This document shows positions 45,153 to 52,999 of a DNA stretch of 64,000 nucleotides, in pieces. Under the pieces are notes generated by a model. The model saw only the letters and a list, made by a program, of their open reading frames with translations, did no database searches and had not been told where the DNA came from. The first letter of the stretch is position 1; every line of letters starts with the position of its first letter. Both the position numbers and the translations under genes were made by a program. Origin of the DNA: Aquamicrobium lusatiense (lineage in GTDB: Bacteria > Pseudomonadota > Alphaproteobacteria > Rhizobiales > Rhizobiaceae); NCBI RefSeq assembly GCF_014201615.1, contig NZ_JACHEU010000002.1:248001-312000 (forward strand), in the 5' to 3' direction.

Positions 45153-46591
45153 GGTGCGGCCTCCTCCGAAACGCGCTGGCGGGACGGAACGGCAGCAAGC
45201 GCCTGCGAACGGCTGAAGTCGGCCCCCGCCACCGCGTCTCCGATGATGGTCATCACCGGGCCGGTCAGGTCGTGGCGCTCTTCCAGCGCAGGCAGATCGG
45301 CCAGCGTTCCGTGGAAACGTCGGCAACCCTGCAGGCTGGCATTCTCGACCACGGCGACCGCCGTATCCGGCGAAAGGCCGGCCGCGATCAGCCGTCCCGC
45401 AACTTCCGCCGCAACCGAGCGACCCATATAGACGGCAACCGTGGCGCCCGAGATAGCGAGCTTCGCCCAGTCCGGCAGCGATCCGCCCTTGAGATCGTGG
45501 CCGGTGGTAAACACCATGGACGAGGTGACGCCGCGCAGCGTCAGCGGCAGTTCAAAATCGGCGGCAGCGGCGAAGGCCGCGGTCACACCCGGCACAACCT
45601 CATAGGAAATGCCGGCCTCGCGCAGCGCAGCCATTTCCTCCCCAGCCCTGCCGAACACCAGCGGGTCGCCGCTTTTCAGGCGCACCACCCGCTTGCCTTC
45701 CCGGCCAAGCTCCACCAAAAGCGCGTTGATCTCGGACTGGCTCTTCGAGTGGCAGCCCTTGCGCTTGCCGACCGCGATACGCTCGGCGTCGCGACGGCCC
45801 ATGGCCACTACGGCCTCGGGAACCAGCGCGTCATGCAGGATCACGTCGGCCTCCATCAGAAGGCGCTGGGCCCTGAGCGTCAGCAGGTCTTCCGCGCCGG
45901 GACCGGCGCCCACCAGCGCGACATGGCCGAAATTGCGCTCCGGATTGCCAAGCATGGCGGATGCCGCCGCATGGGCGCGGGAAACATCGCCGCCCGCCAC
46001 GGCGCGTGCGGGCGCCCCTTCAAAGAACTCGCGCCAGAAACGGCGGCGCGGCAAGCCTTTGGGCAGCAGCCGCTCGGCCGCGTCGCGGAAACCGACCGCC
46101 AGCGAGGCGAGCGTACCGAGCGACGGCGAAAGCATGCGGTCGATGCGCGCGCGGATCATCTGGGCGAGAACCGGCCCCGCTCCTTCAGTGCCGATGGCAA
46201 TGGCGACCGGCGCGCGGTTGACCAGCGCCGGGGTGAAGAAGTCGCACAGTTCCGGCCGGTCGACAGCATTGACGCTGATGCCGAGGGCGCGGGCGTCTTC
46301 CACCACCCGGCGGTCAAGCTCCTCGTCGCCGCTGGCCGCGAAGACGAGCGTCGCCCCCGCGAGGTGTGCGCGCGCGTATACGTGCGAAATGTGGGCCGCG
46401 TGATTGGCGGAAATCCAGTCCAGCAAATCCTGGGATGCGTCGGGTGCGACGATCCGCAAAGCAGCGGATGACTGGCCGAGCAGCCTTGCCTTGGCAAGCG
46501 CTTCCTCGCCATCTCCGACGATGACAACGACCTCGCCTTCGACCTTCATGAAGACGGGAAAAGCGTTCAGCTTGGGAAAATCGTGCGGCAT
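45149..46591 (-). CDS. cysG: Siroheme synthase CysG (methyltransferase, dehydrogenase, ferrochelatase)
   Basis: 480 residues. N-terminal NAD-dependent precorrin-2 dehydrogenase/ferrochelatase (V-V-I-V-G-D-G-E-E-A-L-A-K, then F-A-A-S-G-D-E-E-L-D). The C-terminal uroporphyrinogen-III methyltransferase has G-A-G-P-G-A-E-D-L-L-T-L-R-A, R-L-K-S-G-D-P-L-V-F-G-R-A-G-E-E and T-G-H-D-L. The expected V-G-x-G-x-V-A glycine loop at the N-terminus reads V-G-D-G-E-E-A here. Makes siroheme for CysI. First gene of the operon, with a large hairpin just before the start codon. Confidence 0.94.
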   Translation of the reverse strand: MPHDFPKLNAFPVFMKVEGEVVVIVGDGEEALAKARLLGQSSAALRIVAPDASQDLLDWISANHAAHISHVYARAHLAGATLVFAASGDEELDRRVVEDARALGISVNAVDRPELCDFFTPALVNRAPVAIAIGTEGAGPVLAQMIRARIDRMLSPSLGTLASLAVGFRDAAERLLPKGLPRRRFWREFFEGAPARAVAGGDVSRAHAAASAMLGNPERNFGHVALVGAGPGAEDLLTLRAQRLLMEADVILHDALVPEAVVAMGRRDAERIAVGKRKGCHSKSQSEINALLVELGREGKRVVRLKSGDPLVFGRAGEEMAALREAGISYEVVPGVTAAFAAAADFELPLTLRGVTSSMVFTTGHDLKGGSLPDWAKLAISGATVAVYMGRSVAAEVAGRLIAAGLSPDTAVAVVENASLQGCRRFHGTLADLPALEERHDLTGPVMTIIGDAVAGADFSRSQALAAVPSRQRVSEEAAP

Positions 46592-46597
46592 CGCGGT

Positions 46598-46638
46598 AAA
46601 ACCCTGTACAGGCTGGTATTTCTAGCCTGACAGGGGTT
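46598..46638 (-). promoter_or_regulatory. Large inverted repeat covering the cysG ribosome-binding region
   Basis: Arms 46598-46613 and 46623-46638 pair as AAACCC-TGTACAGGCT with AGCCTGACAGGGGTTT, two single-base bulges and a 9-nt loop. It ends 6 nt before the cysG ATG and includes the only SD-like AGGG, so it may gate translation or act as an operator. Confidence 0.45.
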
Positions 46639-46660
46639 TGGAGCGAAGGAACGGGCTCGC

Positions 46661-46689
46661 GCCTGCCTTTGCGGCAGGCAATGTTTTTT
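46661..46689 (+). terminator. Terminator-like hairpin on the plus strand upstream of cysG
   Basis: GCCTGCC-tttgc-GGCAGGC (46661-46679), then AATGTTTTTT. Its polarity is plus, yet no plus-strand gene precedes it; together with the 46598-46638 hairpin it could end a short RNA antisense to the cys leader. Confidence 0.45.
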
Positions 46690-46761
46690 GCCCCGAAACG
46701 CGTCTGAAAAGAAAATCATTCCAGCAACGGCAACCGCGGCACGCTTTGCCGCGAGCTGGGC

Positions 46762-47511
46762 TCAGACGTGCTGGCCGCCATTGATGTGGATTTCGGAGCC
46801 CGTCACATAGGACGACTGGCCCGAGCACAGGAAGTAGATGATATCCGCCACTTCCGCCGTGGTGCCCAGGCGCCGCAGCGGAATGGTCTCGACGATCTTC
46901 TCGGTGCCCGGCGACAGGATTGCCGTGTCGATCTCGCCCGGCGCGATGGCGTTGACCCGAATGCCGTGTGGCCCGAAGTCATGCGCCATCTCGCGCGTCA
47001 GCGAGCCCAGCGCCGCCTTCGACGTGGCATAGGCCGTGCCGGCGAAAGGATGCACGCGCGTACCGGCAATGGAGGTGACATTGACCACCGAGCCCCTGGC
47101 GGCGGCGAGTTCCTTGAACAAGCCGCGCGCCAGCATGATCGGCGCAAAGAAATTCACCTGAAACACGTCGCGCCACACATGCATGGGCGTGTCGAGCGAA
47201 TCCATGCGCTGGTTCTTCGGCATCTTGGGCGAAATACCGGCATTGTTGACCAGCGCATTGAGCTGGCCGCCATTCGCTTCCAGCCTGTGACGGATTTCCG
47301 CCACCGCGATGCCGACATCCTCGGGATCGGCCAGATCGACCTTGATATGGTCTTCCGGCCCGGCCGGCCATGGGCAATTCTCCGCGAAAGCCTGCCGCGA
47401 GCAGGTGATGACGCGCCACCCTTCCATGGAAAAACGCTTCACCGTCGCATGGCCGATGCCACGGCTGGCCCCGGTCAGAACGATGGTCTTCCTGCTGTCT
47501 GTATGCGTCAC
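46762..47511 (-). CDS. SDR-family oxidoreductase
   Basis: 249 residues from GTG 47511, the normal SDR length; an in-frame extension to 47589 is unlikely. NAD(P)-binding T-G-A-S-R-G-I-G near residue 15, N-N-A-G near 89, active-site Ser in V-T-S-I-A-G and Y-A-T-S-K (Tyr/Lys near 153/157), P-G-E-I-D-T-A, and the C-terminal G-S-E-I-H-I-N-G-G. A classical 3-oxoacyl-reductase-like dehydrogenase of unknown substrate. Confidence 0.9.
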   Translation of the reverse strand: MTHTDSRKTIVLTGASRGIGHATVKRFSMEGWRVITCSRQAFAENCPWPAGPEDHIKVDLADPEDVGIAVAEIRHRLEANGGQLNALVNNAGISPKMPKNQRMDSLDTPMHVWRDVFQVNFFAPIMLARGLFKELAAARGSVVNVTSIAGTRVHPFAGTAYATSKAALGSLTREMAHDFGPHGIRVNAIAPGEIDTAILSPGTEKIVETIPLRRLGTTAEVADIIYFLCSGQSSYVTGSEIHINGGQHV

Positions 47512-47612
47512 GACGAAACCGACCCGTTGATGTATGAACAGACATCTAGCCGAACGCGAAGGTTCTGGCGAGAGCCACACGAGAGACAACTCTTGTACGG
47601 AACGGCGAAATA

Positions 47613-49919
47613 TCAGCCGCCGGTCAGAATATCGAGGATCGACGTCGTGCCCTTCTTCATCGGCGCCCCGACCTCGCCCGGCGGGACCGGACGCCGGATC
47701 GAGGCCGTCGGTGCGCGATCAGATGGCATGGCAGGATGCGCGTTTCCGCCACCATTGCCGCCACCGGCGACAGGAACGGAGGGCCGCGCGACCGCTGCGG
47801 GCGGAACCGGGGCCGCGCGCTGGACCGGCTCTGCCGGGCGCACGCTGACAGGTGCAGGTGCCGATACCGTTTCAGCCGGCTCGCCGATGGCAATCTCCGG
47901 AATGGCGGGGGCAACGGGCGCGCGCTGCCAGCCGCCCGGCAGGCGCGCCACCGGTACGCCCTCATGCGCGGCCACCATGAATTCGTGCCATGCCTGCGCC
48001 GGAAGCGCGCCGCCGGTGACGTTCTTCATAGGCCGCGCATCGTCATTGCCGAACCACACGCCGGTGGTGAGATTGGCCGTGTAGCCCACGAACCATGCGT
48101 CGCGCGAATTCTGGCTGGTTCCGGTCTTGCCGGCCGCCGGCCATGCGAAGGCCGCCTTGCGCGCCGTGCCGACCTCCACCGCGCCCGCCATCATCGAATT
48201 CATCATGCCGACGATCTCAGGCTTCAGCACGCGCGGTGCGGAACCTCCGGTGAATTCATACAGCACCTTGCCTTTGGCATTGGTCACGCGCTTCACGAAA
48301 TGCACCTGCGGGCGATAGCCGCCATTGGCGAAAGGCACATAGGCAGCGGTCAGTTCCAGCGGCGTCACTTCCGATGTGCCGAGCGCGATGGAAACGTTTT
48401 TCTGAAGATCAGACTGCACGCCCATGCGATTGGCGATCTCGATGATCGCCTGCGGGCCTACTTCCATGGCAAGCTGGGCGGCAACCGAGTTCAGCGATTT
48501 GGCGAGCGCGGTCGACAGCGTGACCTTGCCATAATACTTGCCGCCGTAATTCACCGGCTTCCACTTGCCGATCTGGATCGGCGCATCGTTGCGCACGCTA
48601 TCTGGCGTGCGCCCTGCTTCCAGTGCAGCGGCATAGACGAACGGCTTGAAAGCCGAACCGGGCTGGCGTTTAGCGCCGGATGCACGGTCGAACTGGCTGG
48701 TCGAATAATCGTAACCGCCAACCATGGCGCGCACCGCGCCGGAATTGTCGATGGAAACGAGCGCGCCCTGGCTGACGTCGAGCTTCCTGCCGTTCTCGTC
48801 GATCAGCCGGCGGATGGAACGCTCGGCAAGCTTCTGAAGATCGAGATCGATGGTGGTGTCGACGATGATGTCGCCCTCCACCTCGCCGATCAGGTCGGGC
48901 AGTTCCTCCATGATCGTGTCGGCAACGTAGTTCTCTGAACCCGTCCAGTAGGACGGCACGCGCGCAGCGGGCGCGCTCATGGCATGGGTCATCTCGCGGG
49001 AACTGACCAGCCCTTCATCCTGCATCGCGGCCAGCACGAGTTGCGAGCGCGCTTCCGCAGCCTTCGGGTCGCGCGCCGGAGACAGCCGTGACGGCGCCTT
49101 GAGCAGCCCCGCCAGCAAAGCGGCTTCCGACAGGGTCACGTCGCGCGCGCTCTTGCCGAAATAGCGCCGCGATGCGGCCTCGACGCCATAAGCTCCCGAA
49201 CCGAAATAGACCCGGTTCAGATACATGGCCAGAATTTCGTCCTTGGTGTGCTTGTGTTCCAGCCACAGCGCCAGCAGCACCTCCTGAACCTTGCGCTCCA
49301 GCGTACGGTCGGGCTTGAGGAACAGGTTCTTGGCCAGCTGCTGGGTCAGCGTCGAGCCACCCTGCGAGAGCCGCCCATGCATCAGGTTGGTGACCATCGC
49401 ACGGCCGAGACCCAGCGGATCGATGCCGAAATGCGAATAGAAACGGCGGTCCTCGATGGCGATGACCGCCTTCGGGATATAGGCCGACATTTCCGAAAGG
49501 TGCACCGCCTCGCCGCCACTCATGCCGCGGTTGGCGATCAGCCGTCCGTCGACCGACACGATCTTGATGTTGGGCGCCCTGTCGGGGATCGACCATGTGG
49601 TGGCGGCCGGCATCTTGGCGCCATAGTAAACGACCATGCCGGCAGCGGCGATGCCGGCCCAGATCGCCAGCACGAAGCACCAGTACACCATGCGCATGAA
49701 GAGGCCGAACAGGCCGCGGCGCCTGCCCCGCCCGCCGCGCGCGGAGCGCGCCTTTGCGGAACGCCGTGGCTTTTCCGCCCTGTCCGCCTTACGAGAACGC
49801 GGCTTGCGGCCGGCAGGCACGACCCGGTCCTCTTCACGCAGGGAGAAACCCGCAACGGAAGCGTCGCGCGCCGGTTCCCCGAAGCTTGGTTCGATGCGTC
49901 TGTTCCTGCGGTTCGCCAT
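47613..49919 (-). CDS. Class A penicillin-binding protein (PBP1A family)
   Basis: 768 residues. Basic cytoplasmic N-terminus, one membrane helix (about 75-97), glycosyltransferase-51 domain (E-D-R-R-F-Y-S-H-F-G catalytic Glu; G-G-S-T-L-T-Q-Q-L-A-K-N). The transpeptidase has P-G-S-A-F-K-P-F (S-x-x-K), S-L-N and G-K-T-G-T boxes. A Pro/Ala-rich tail of about 100 residues ends the protein. Polymerises and crosslinks peptidoglycan in the periplasm. No MrcA-type OB insertion is obvious, so it is nearer the PBP1C/PBP2A-like rhizobial group. Confidence 0.95.
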   Translation of the reverse strand: MANRRNRRIEPSFGEPARDASVAGFSLREEDRVVPAGRKPRSRKADRAEKPRRSAKARSARGGRGRRRGLFGLFMRMVYWCFVLAIWAGIAAAGMVVYYGAKMPAATTWSIPDRAPNIKIVSVDGRLIANRGMSGGEAVHLSEMSAYIPKAVIAIEDRRFYSHFGIDPLGLGRAMVTNLMHGRLSQGGSTLTQQLAKNLFLKPDRTLERKVQEVLLALWLEHKHTKDEILAMYLNRVYFGSGAYGVEAASRRYFGKSARDVTLSEAALLAGLLKAPSRLSPARDPKAAEARSQLVLAAMQDEGLVSSREMTHAMSAPAARVPSYWTGSENYVADTIMEELPDLIGEVEGDIIVDTTIDLDLQKLAERSIRRLIDENGRKLDVSQGALVSIDNSGAVRAMVGGYDYSTSQFDRASGAKRQPGSAFKPFVYAAALEAGRTPDSVRNDAPIQIGKWKPVNYGGKYYGKVTLSTALAKSLNSVAAQLAMEVGPQAIIEIANRMGVQSDLQKNVSIALGTSEVTPLELTAAYVPFANGGYRPQVHFVKRVTNAKGKVLYEFTGGSAPRVLKPEIVGMMNSMMAGAVEVGTARKAAFAWPAAGKTGTSQNSRDAWFVGYTANLTTGVWFGNDDARPMKNVTGGALPAQAWHEFMVAAHEGVPVARLPGGWQRAPVAPAIPEIAIGEPAETVSAPAPVSVRPAEPVQRAAPVPPAAVARPSVPVAGGGNGGGNAHPAMPSDRAPTASIRRPVPPGEVGAPMKKGTTSILDILTGG

Positions 49920-50331
49920 GCGCGATGCCGTACCTTCCCCCAGCCAATGGCGATGAGGTGAAGGTTAGTTAAGGCAATTTAAGGGCGGGTTAATTCCGGG
50001 AAAACCAATGTGCAGCATATTCAAATGCTTGGCTTTCATCCGTTGCCGCTCTGTTCACAATGGTTCAGTCAGCGAAACGGTTCTTTCGATCGGCGTCACG
50101 CAATCTACCGCATTACGGCCGGAGGAAGAAATCCGGTGCGGGAGGAGCAGCCCTCACCCACCGGACCCTCAAGCGCAGGATCGGAATGACCATTTAGACA
50201 AAACGGCCAGACCGATCCGGGAAAGGCTCCAGAGCATTTTTGCAGCCAGATGGAAACATCTGGCATCGCATAAATGCTTCCAAAACAAAGAGATAGAGCA
50301 TTTCTGCGGTTCAGGGAAAAGCAGATATGCT
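49920..50331. other. 412-bp intergenic region, no gene seen
   Basis: Upstream part (49920-50225) should hold the PBP promoter on the minus strand; it is not clearly resolved. The downstream part is repeat module C and a hairpin (50226-50336). Confidence 0.6.
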
Positions 50332-50336
50332 CTAAG
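50226..50336 (-). repeat. Intergenic repeat module C plus AGAGCAT hairpin
   Basis: 50226-50300, read on the minus strand, gives GCTCTATCTCTTTGTTTT, GCATTTATGCGA and CTGCAAAAATGCTCT, the module-C order of 32720-32794. It is followed by AGAGCAT(T)TCTGC ... GCAGA(T)ATGCTCT (50297-50334), a strong stem that overlaps the mesD stop codon and may serve as its terminator. Confidence 0.72.
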
Positions 50337-51360
50337 CCGAAAGTTCTCTGCGGACGATTTCCGCGCCTGCGCTCAAAGCTTTCAGCTTGCCTGTCGCGAC
50401 CTGACGAGACAACGGCGCCATGCCGCAGTTCGTGCAGGGATAGAGTTTGTCGGCATCAACGAACTGCAGAGCCTTTCGCAGAGTGCTGGCGACTTCTTCC
50501 GGCGTCTCGATGGTATTCGTCGCCACGTCAATGGCACCCACCATCACCTTCTTACCTCGAATGAGTTCAATCAGGTCGATTGGAACATGCGAGTTGTGGC
50601 ATTCGAGCGAGATCAGATCGACGCTGGATTTCTGGAGTTTGGGGAAAGATTCTTCGTACTGCCTCCACTCCGATCCCAACGTCGTTTTCCAGTCTGTATT
50701 GGCCTTGATGCCGTAGCCATAACAGATGTGCACCGCAGTTTCGCAGTTGAGCCCTTCCATTGCCTTTTCGAGGGTCGCCACCCCCCAGTCATTCACCTCA
50801 TCAAAGAAGACGTTGAATGCGGGCTCGTCGAACTGGATGATATCGACGCCGGCAGCCTCCAGTTCCCTGGCTTCCTCATTGAGGGCTTTGGCGAACTCCC
50901 AGGCCAGTTTCTCGCGACTCTTATAGTGGGCATCATAGAGCGTATCGATCATGGTCATCGGACCGGGCAGAGCCCATTTGATGGGCTGCGTGGTCTGCCG
51001 ACGCAGAAATTTGGCATCTTCGACAAAAACCGGCTTTTGGCGGGAAACATCGCCGACCACCGTCGGCACACTCGCATCATAGCGATTGCGAATTCGGACC
51101 GTCTCACGCTTCTCGAAATCGACACCGTTGAGGTTTTCGATAAACGTCGTGACAAAATGCTGGCGCGTTTGCTCGCCGTCGCTGACGATGTCGATGCCCG
51201 CCTGTCGCTGATCGTCCAGAGACAAGCGCAGAGCGTCCCGTTTGCCCTCGGCCAGTTCCTCGTCCTGCAGCTTCCATGGCGACCAGAGCTTCTCAGGTTC
51301 CGCAAGCCAGGAGGGTTTTGGCAGGCTGCCGGCTGTTGATGTAGGCAAAAGCGTTTTCAA
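50332..51360 (-). CDS. mesD: Folate-independent methionine synthase, MesD-type core MetE
   Basis: 342 residues from TTG 51360 (AAAGG at 9 nt; sequence M-K-T-L-L-P-T-S-T-A-G-S-L-P-K-P). A TTG at 51387, directly after the mesX stop, is the alternative. Only the catalytic half of MetE is present; the N-terminal folate-binding half (MetE is about 750 residues) is missing. Zinc ligands are visible: H-x-C in V-H-I-C-Y-G, Glu in S-L-E-C-H, Cys in C-T-N-C-G-M. A DUF1852 gene directly upstream marks the MesD class, reported to need MesX and oxygen, with an unsettled methyl donor. Confidence 0.85.
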   Translation of the reverse strand: MKTLLPTSTAGSLPKPSWLAEPEKLWSPWKLQDEELAEGKRDALRLSLDDQRQAGIDIVSDGEQTRQHFVTTFIENLNGVDFEKRETVRIRNRYDASVPTVVGDVSRQKPVFVEDAKFLRRQTTQPIKWALPGPMTMIDTLYDAHYKSREKLAWEFAKALNEEARELEAAGVDIIQFDEPAFNVFFDEVNDWGVATLEKAMEGLNCETAVHICYGYGIKANTDWKTTLGSEWRQYEESFPKLQKSSVDLISLECHNSHVPIDLIELIRGKKVMVGAIDVATNTIETPEEVASTLRKALQFVDADKLYPCTNCGMAPLSRQVATGKLKALSAGAEIVRRELSA

Positions 51361-51387
51361 GACAGATGACCTTTTGTTTCCGTTCAA

Positions 51388-52437
51388 TCAAAGAGCGTAG
51401 TTGGCGGACCACTGCTGAAGAATGGCCCTGTATGGTTTGATGAAGTGCTCTTCGGCAAATTTTCCCTGCTCGATGGCCAGCCGGCTGCGTTCTTCGCGAT
51501 CGTAGACAATCCGGGTCAGTGAATAGTCCTGATGCTTCAGGCTTGGCTGATAGTGTGCCCCCGCAGCAGAATTGGCGTTGTAGATCTCGGGCCGGTAAAT
51601 CTTCTGGAAAGTCTCCATCGTGCTGATGGTGCTGATCAGCTCCAGATTGGTGTAGTCACCGAGCAGGTCGCCGACAAAATAGAAGGCCAACGGCGCAACG
51701 CTGTTCGGAGGCATGAAATAGCGAACCTTCAACCCCATCTTCTTGAAATACAGATCGGTCGAAGATAGCTCGCCCTGCTGATACTCAACGCCCAATACAG
51801 GATGACGGTTTTCTGTCCGGCGGTATGTCTTGCTGCTTGACGCGCTCAGGCAAATGACCGGAGGCTTGTTGAAATGCTCTTTATAGGCATTTGAGTTCAG
51901 GAAGCACCTGAACAATTTTCCATGAAGATCACCGAAATCATCGGGAATGCTGAATTCAGCCCGATCCTTGTTATGCGCCGGCAGCAGCACGCTGAAGTCA
52001 TAGTCGCGCACGTAAGAGGAAAAATTATTCCCTACAATGCCCTCGATGCGCTCATTGGTCTTGTGATCAACGATAATCGTTTTCAATATTTCAATAAGCG
52101 GGAAGGCATCGCTGTCGCCTTCATCGCCAATGGTCATCTCAGCCGAAATGATCTCAAGCTCGACAGAATAACGATCAGCTTTGGGGTTGTCCCAATGCGC
52201 CAGTGCGTTGAACCTGTTGTCAATCATCCTCAGGGCATTGCGCAGGTTTTCCTGACGGTTCTCGCCCCGGGCCAGATTGGCGAAATTGGTCGTGATACGC
52301 GTGCTGTCCGCGGGACGATAATCCTCATCGAAACGAACGCTCTTAAGGCGAAACGTGAAATCGTTATTCCTCGCGGCCGGTCGGCGATCGACAGGCGGCG
52401 CTCCCGGGGAAGCATCGGAAATTGCGGTTTGAGACAT
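51388..52437 (-). CDS. mesX: DUF1852 protein, MesX-type partner of MesD
   Basis: 349 residues. Recognised as DUF1852 from F-R-L-K-S-V-R-F-D-E-D-Y near residue 30, T-T-N-F-A-N-L-A-R-G-x-x-R-Q-E-N-L-R, H-W-D-N-P and the V-E-L-E-I-I-S-A-E segment. No cofactor motif or signal peptide. Members are encoded next to core-MetE proteins and have been shown to be needed for MesD-dependent methionine synthesis in Acinetobacter; the biochemical step is unknown. First gene behind a cobalamin riboswitch; GC content looks lower than its flanks. Confidence 0.85.
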   Translation of the reverse strand: MSQTAISDASPGAPPVDRRPAARNNDFTFRLKSVRFDEDYRPADSTRITTNFANLARGENRQENLRNALRMIDNRFNALAHWDNPKADRYSVELEIISAEMTIGDEGDSDAFPLIEILKTIIVDHKTNERIEGIVGNNFSSYVRDYDFSVLLPAHNKDRAEFSIPDDFGDLHGKLFRCFLNSNAYKEHFNKPPVICLSASSSKTYRRTENRHPVLGVEYQQGELSSTDLYFKKMGLKVRYFMPPNSVAPLAFYFVGDLLGDYTNLELISTISTMETFQKIYRPEIYNANSAAGAHYQPSLKHQDYSLTRIVYDREERSRLAIEQGKFAEEHFIKPYRAILQQWSANYAL

Positions 52438-52443
52438 GACTTA

Positions 52444-52459
52444 CCCCAATAAGTTGGGG
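52444..52459 (-). promoter_or_regulatory. SD-sequestering hairpin before mesX
   Basis: On the minus strand CCCCAA-CTTA-TTGGGG. The 3' arm GGGG followed by TAAG is the only SD-like sequence 6 nt before the ATG at 52437, so this hairpin can mask it and is a likely expression platform for the riboswitch. Confidence 0.6.
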
Positions 52460-52552
52460 GCATGGGTCAGCGGACACATAGCAGGATCGACCGCGACGCG
52501 GTCTCCGCTACGGCACACCGGGACACCCCGCCCGTGGACGTTATTTCGCCAA

Positions 52553-52733
52553 GGCAGGTCTCCTGGCTCGCGGGTCGGCGCTGCTGCCCGTCTTCCCGGG
52601 GTTTCACCCCAGTGACATGCTGGACATCAGCTCGCCGCTTACAGTTGCGGGGGCAGCTCCGGCTTTCCCGAAAAGACGAGGCACCGGCTTCCCTCTTAGC
52701 CCCGGCGCGTTGCACGCAACGACCGGAGAACCT
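52553..52733 (-). ncRNA. Cobalamin (B12) riboswitch controlling mesX-mesD
   Basis: On the minus strand: P1 5' arm AGGTTCTCC, a GGGGCTAAGAGGGAA block, the core GCCGGAGCTGCCCCCGCAAC continuing TGTAAGCGGCGAGC (52673-52630), the C-A-C-T-G-G block, and the B12 box AGCCAGGAGACCTGCC (52568-52553) closing P1 through GGAGACCT. All core elements of the aptamer are present in order. High B12 should shut off the genes behind it, as expected for a B12-independent methionine synthase. Confidence 0.95.
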
Positions 52734-52846
52734 AGGCACGCGCACCTTCCTGCAATTGCAGTCCGAAGTCAATAGGATATAAAGGAATGTTTATATCTTT
52801 AAGTCGCAAATGCCAATATCAGGTTCTTCAGTGCCGGCATCTGAAC

Positions 52847-52876
52847 AAAAAAAGCCCCGGCTGATTGCCGGGGCTT
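52847..52876 (-). terminator. Rho-independent terminator for omp25
   Basis: On the minus strand AAGCCCCGG-caatcag-CCGGGGCTT followed by a T-run. It lies about 125 bp past the omp25 stop with a repeat in between. Confidence 0.9.
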
Positions 52877-52883
52877 CGATTTC

Positions 52884-52993
52884 AGAGCCGTTCAGTGTTT
52901 CACGGAATCATTGAACGGCTCTAAGTCTTTGTTTTGGCGCATTTCCGAACCGGAAAAGTATCTCCACTTTTCCTGGAAACGCTCCAGAGAGAA
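52884..52993. repeat. Intergenic repeat with AGAGCCGTTCA inverted ends
   Basis: AGAGCCGTTCA (52884-52894) pairs with TGAACGGCTCT (52912-52922). It is followed by TAAGTCTTTGTTTTGGCGCATTTCC and a GGAAAAGTatctccACTTTTCC hairpin ending GCTCCAGAG. The TAAGTCTTTGTTTT block is shared with module A at 2.6 and 32.6 kb. Confidence 0.7.
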
Positions 52994-52999
52994 ACCAGA

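Noticed and set aside
45134-46471. 445-codon plus-strand frame
   Set aside because: Antisense to cysG, low-complexity Arg/His/Ala composition.
46768-48084. 438-codon plus-strand frame
   Set aside because: Runs antisense across the SDR gene and the 3' end of the PBP gene; no independent support.
52230-52463. Short leader frame starting ATGCCCCC just before mesX
   Set aside because: Overlaps mesX out of frame and its start lies inside the SD hairpin; no ribosome-binding site.
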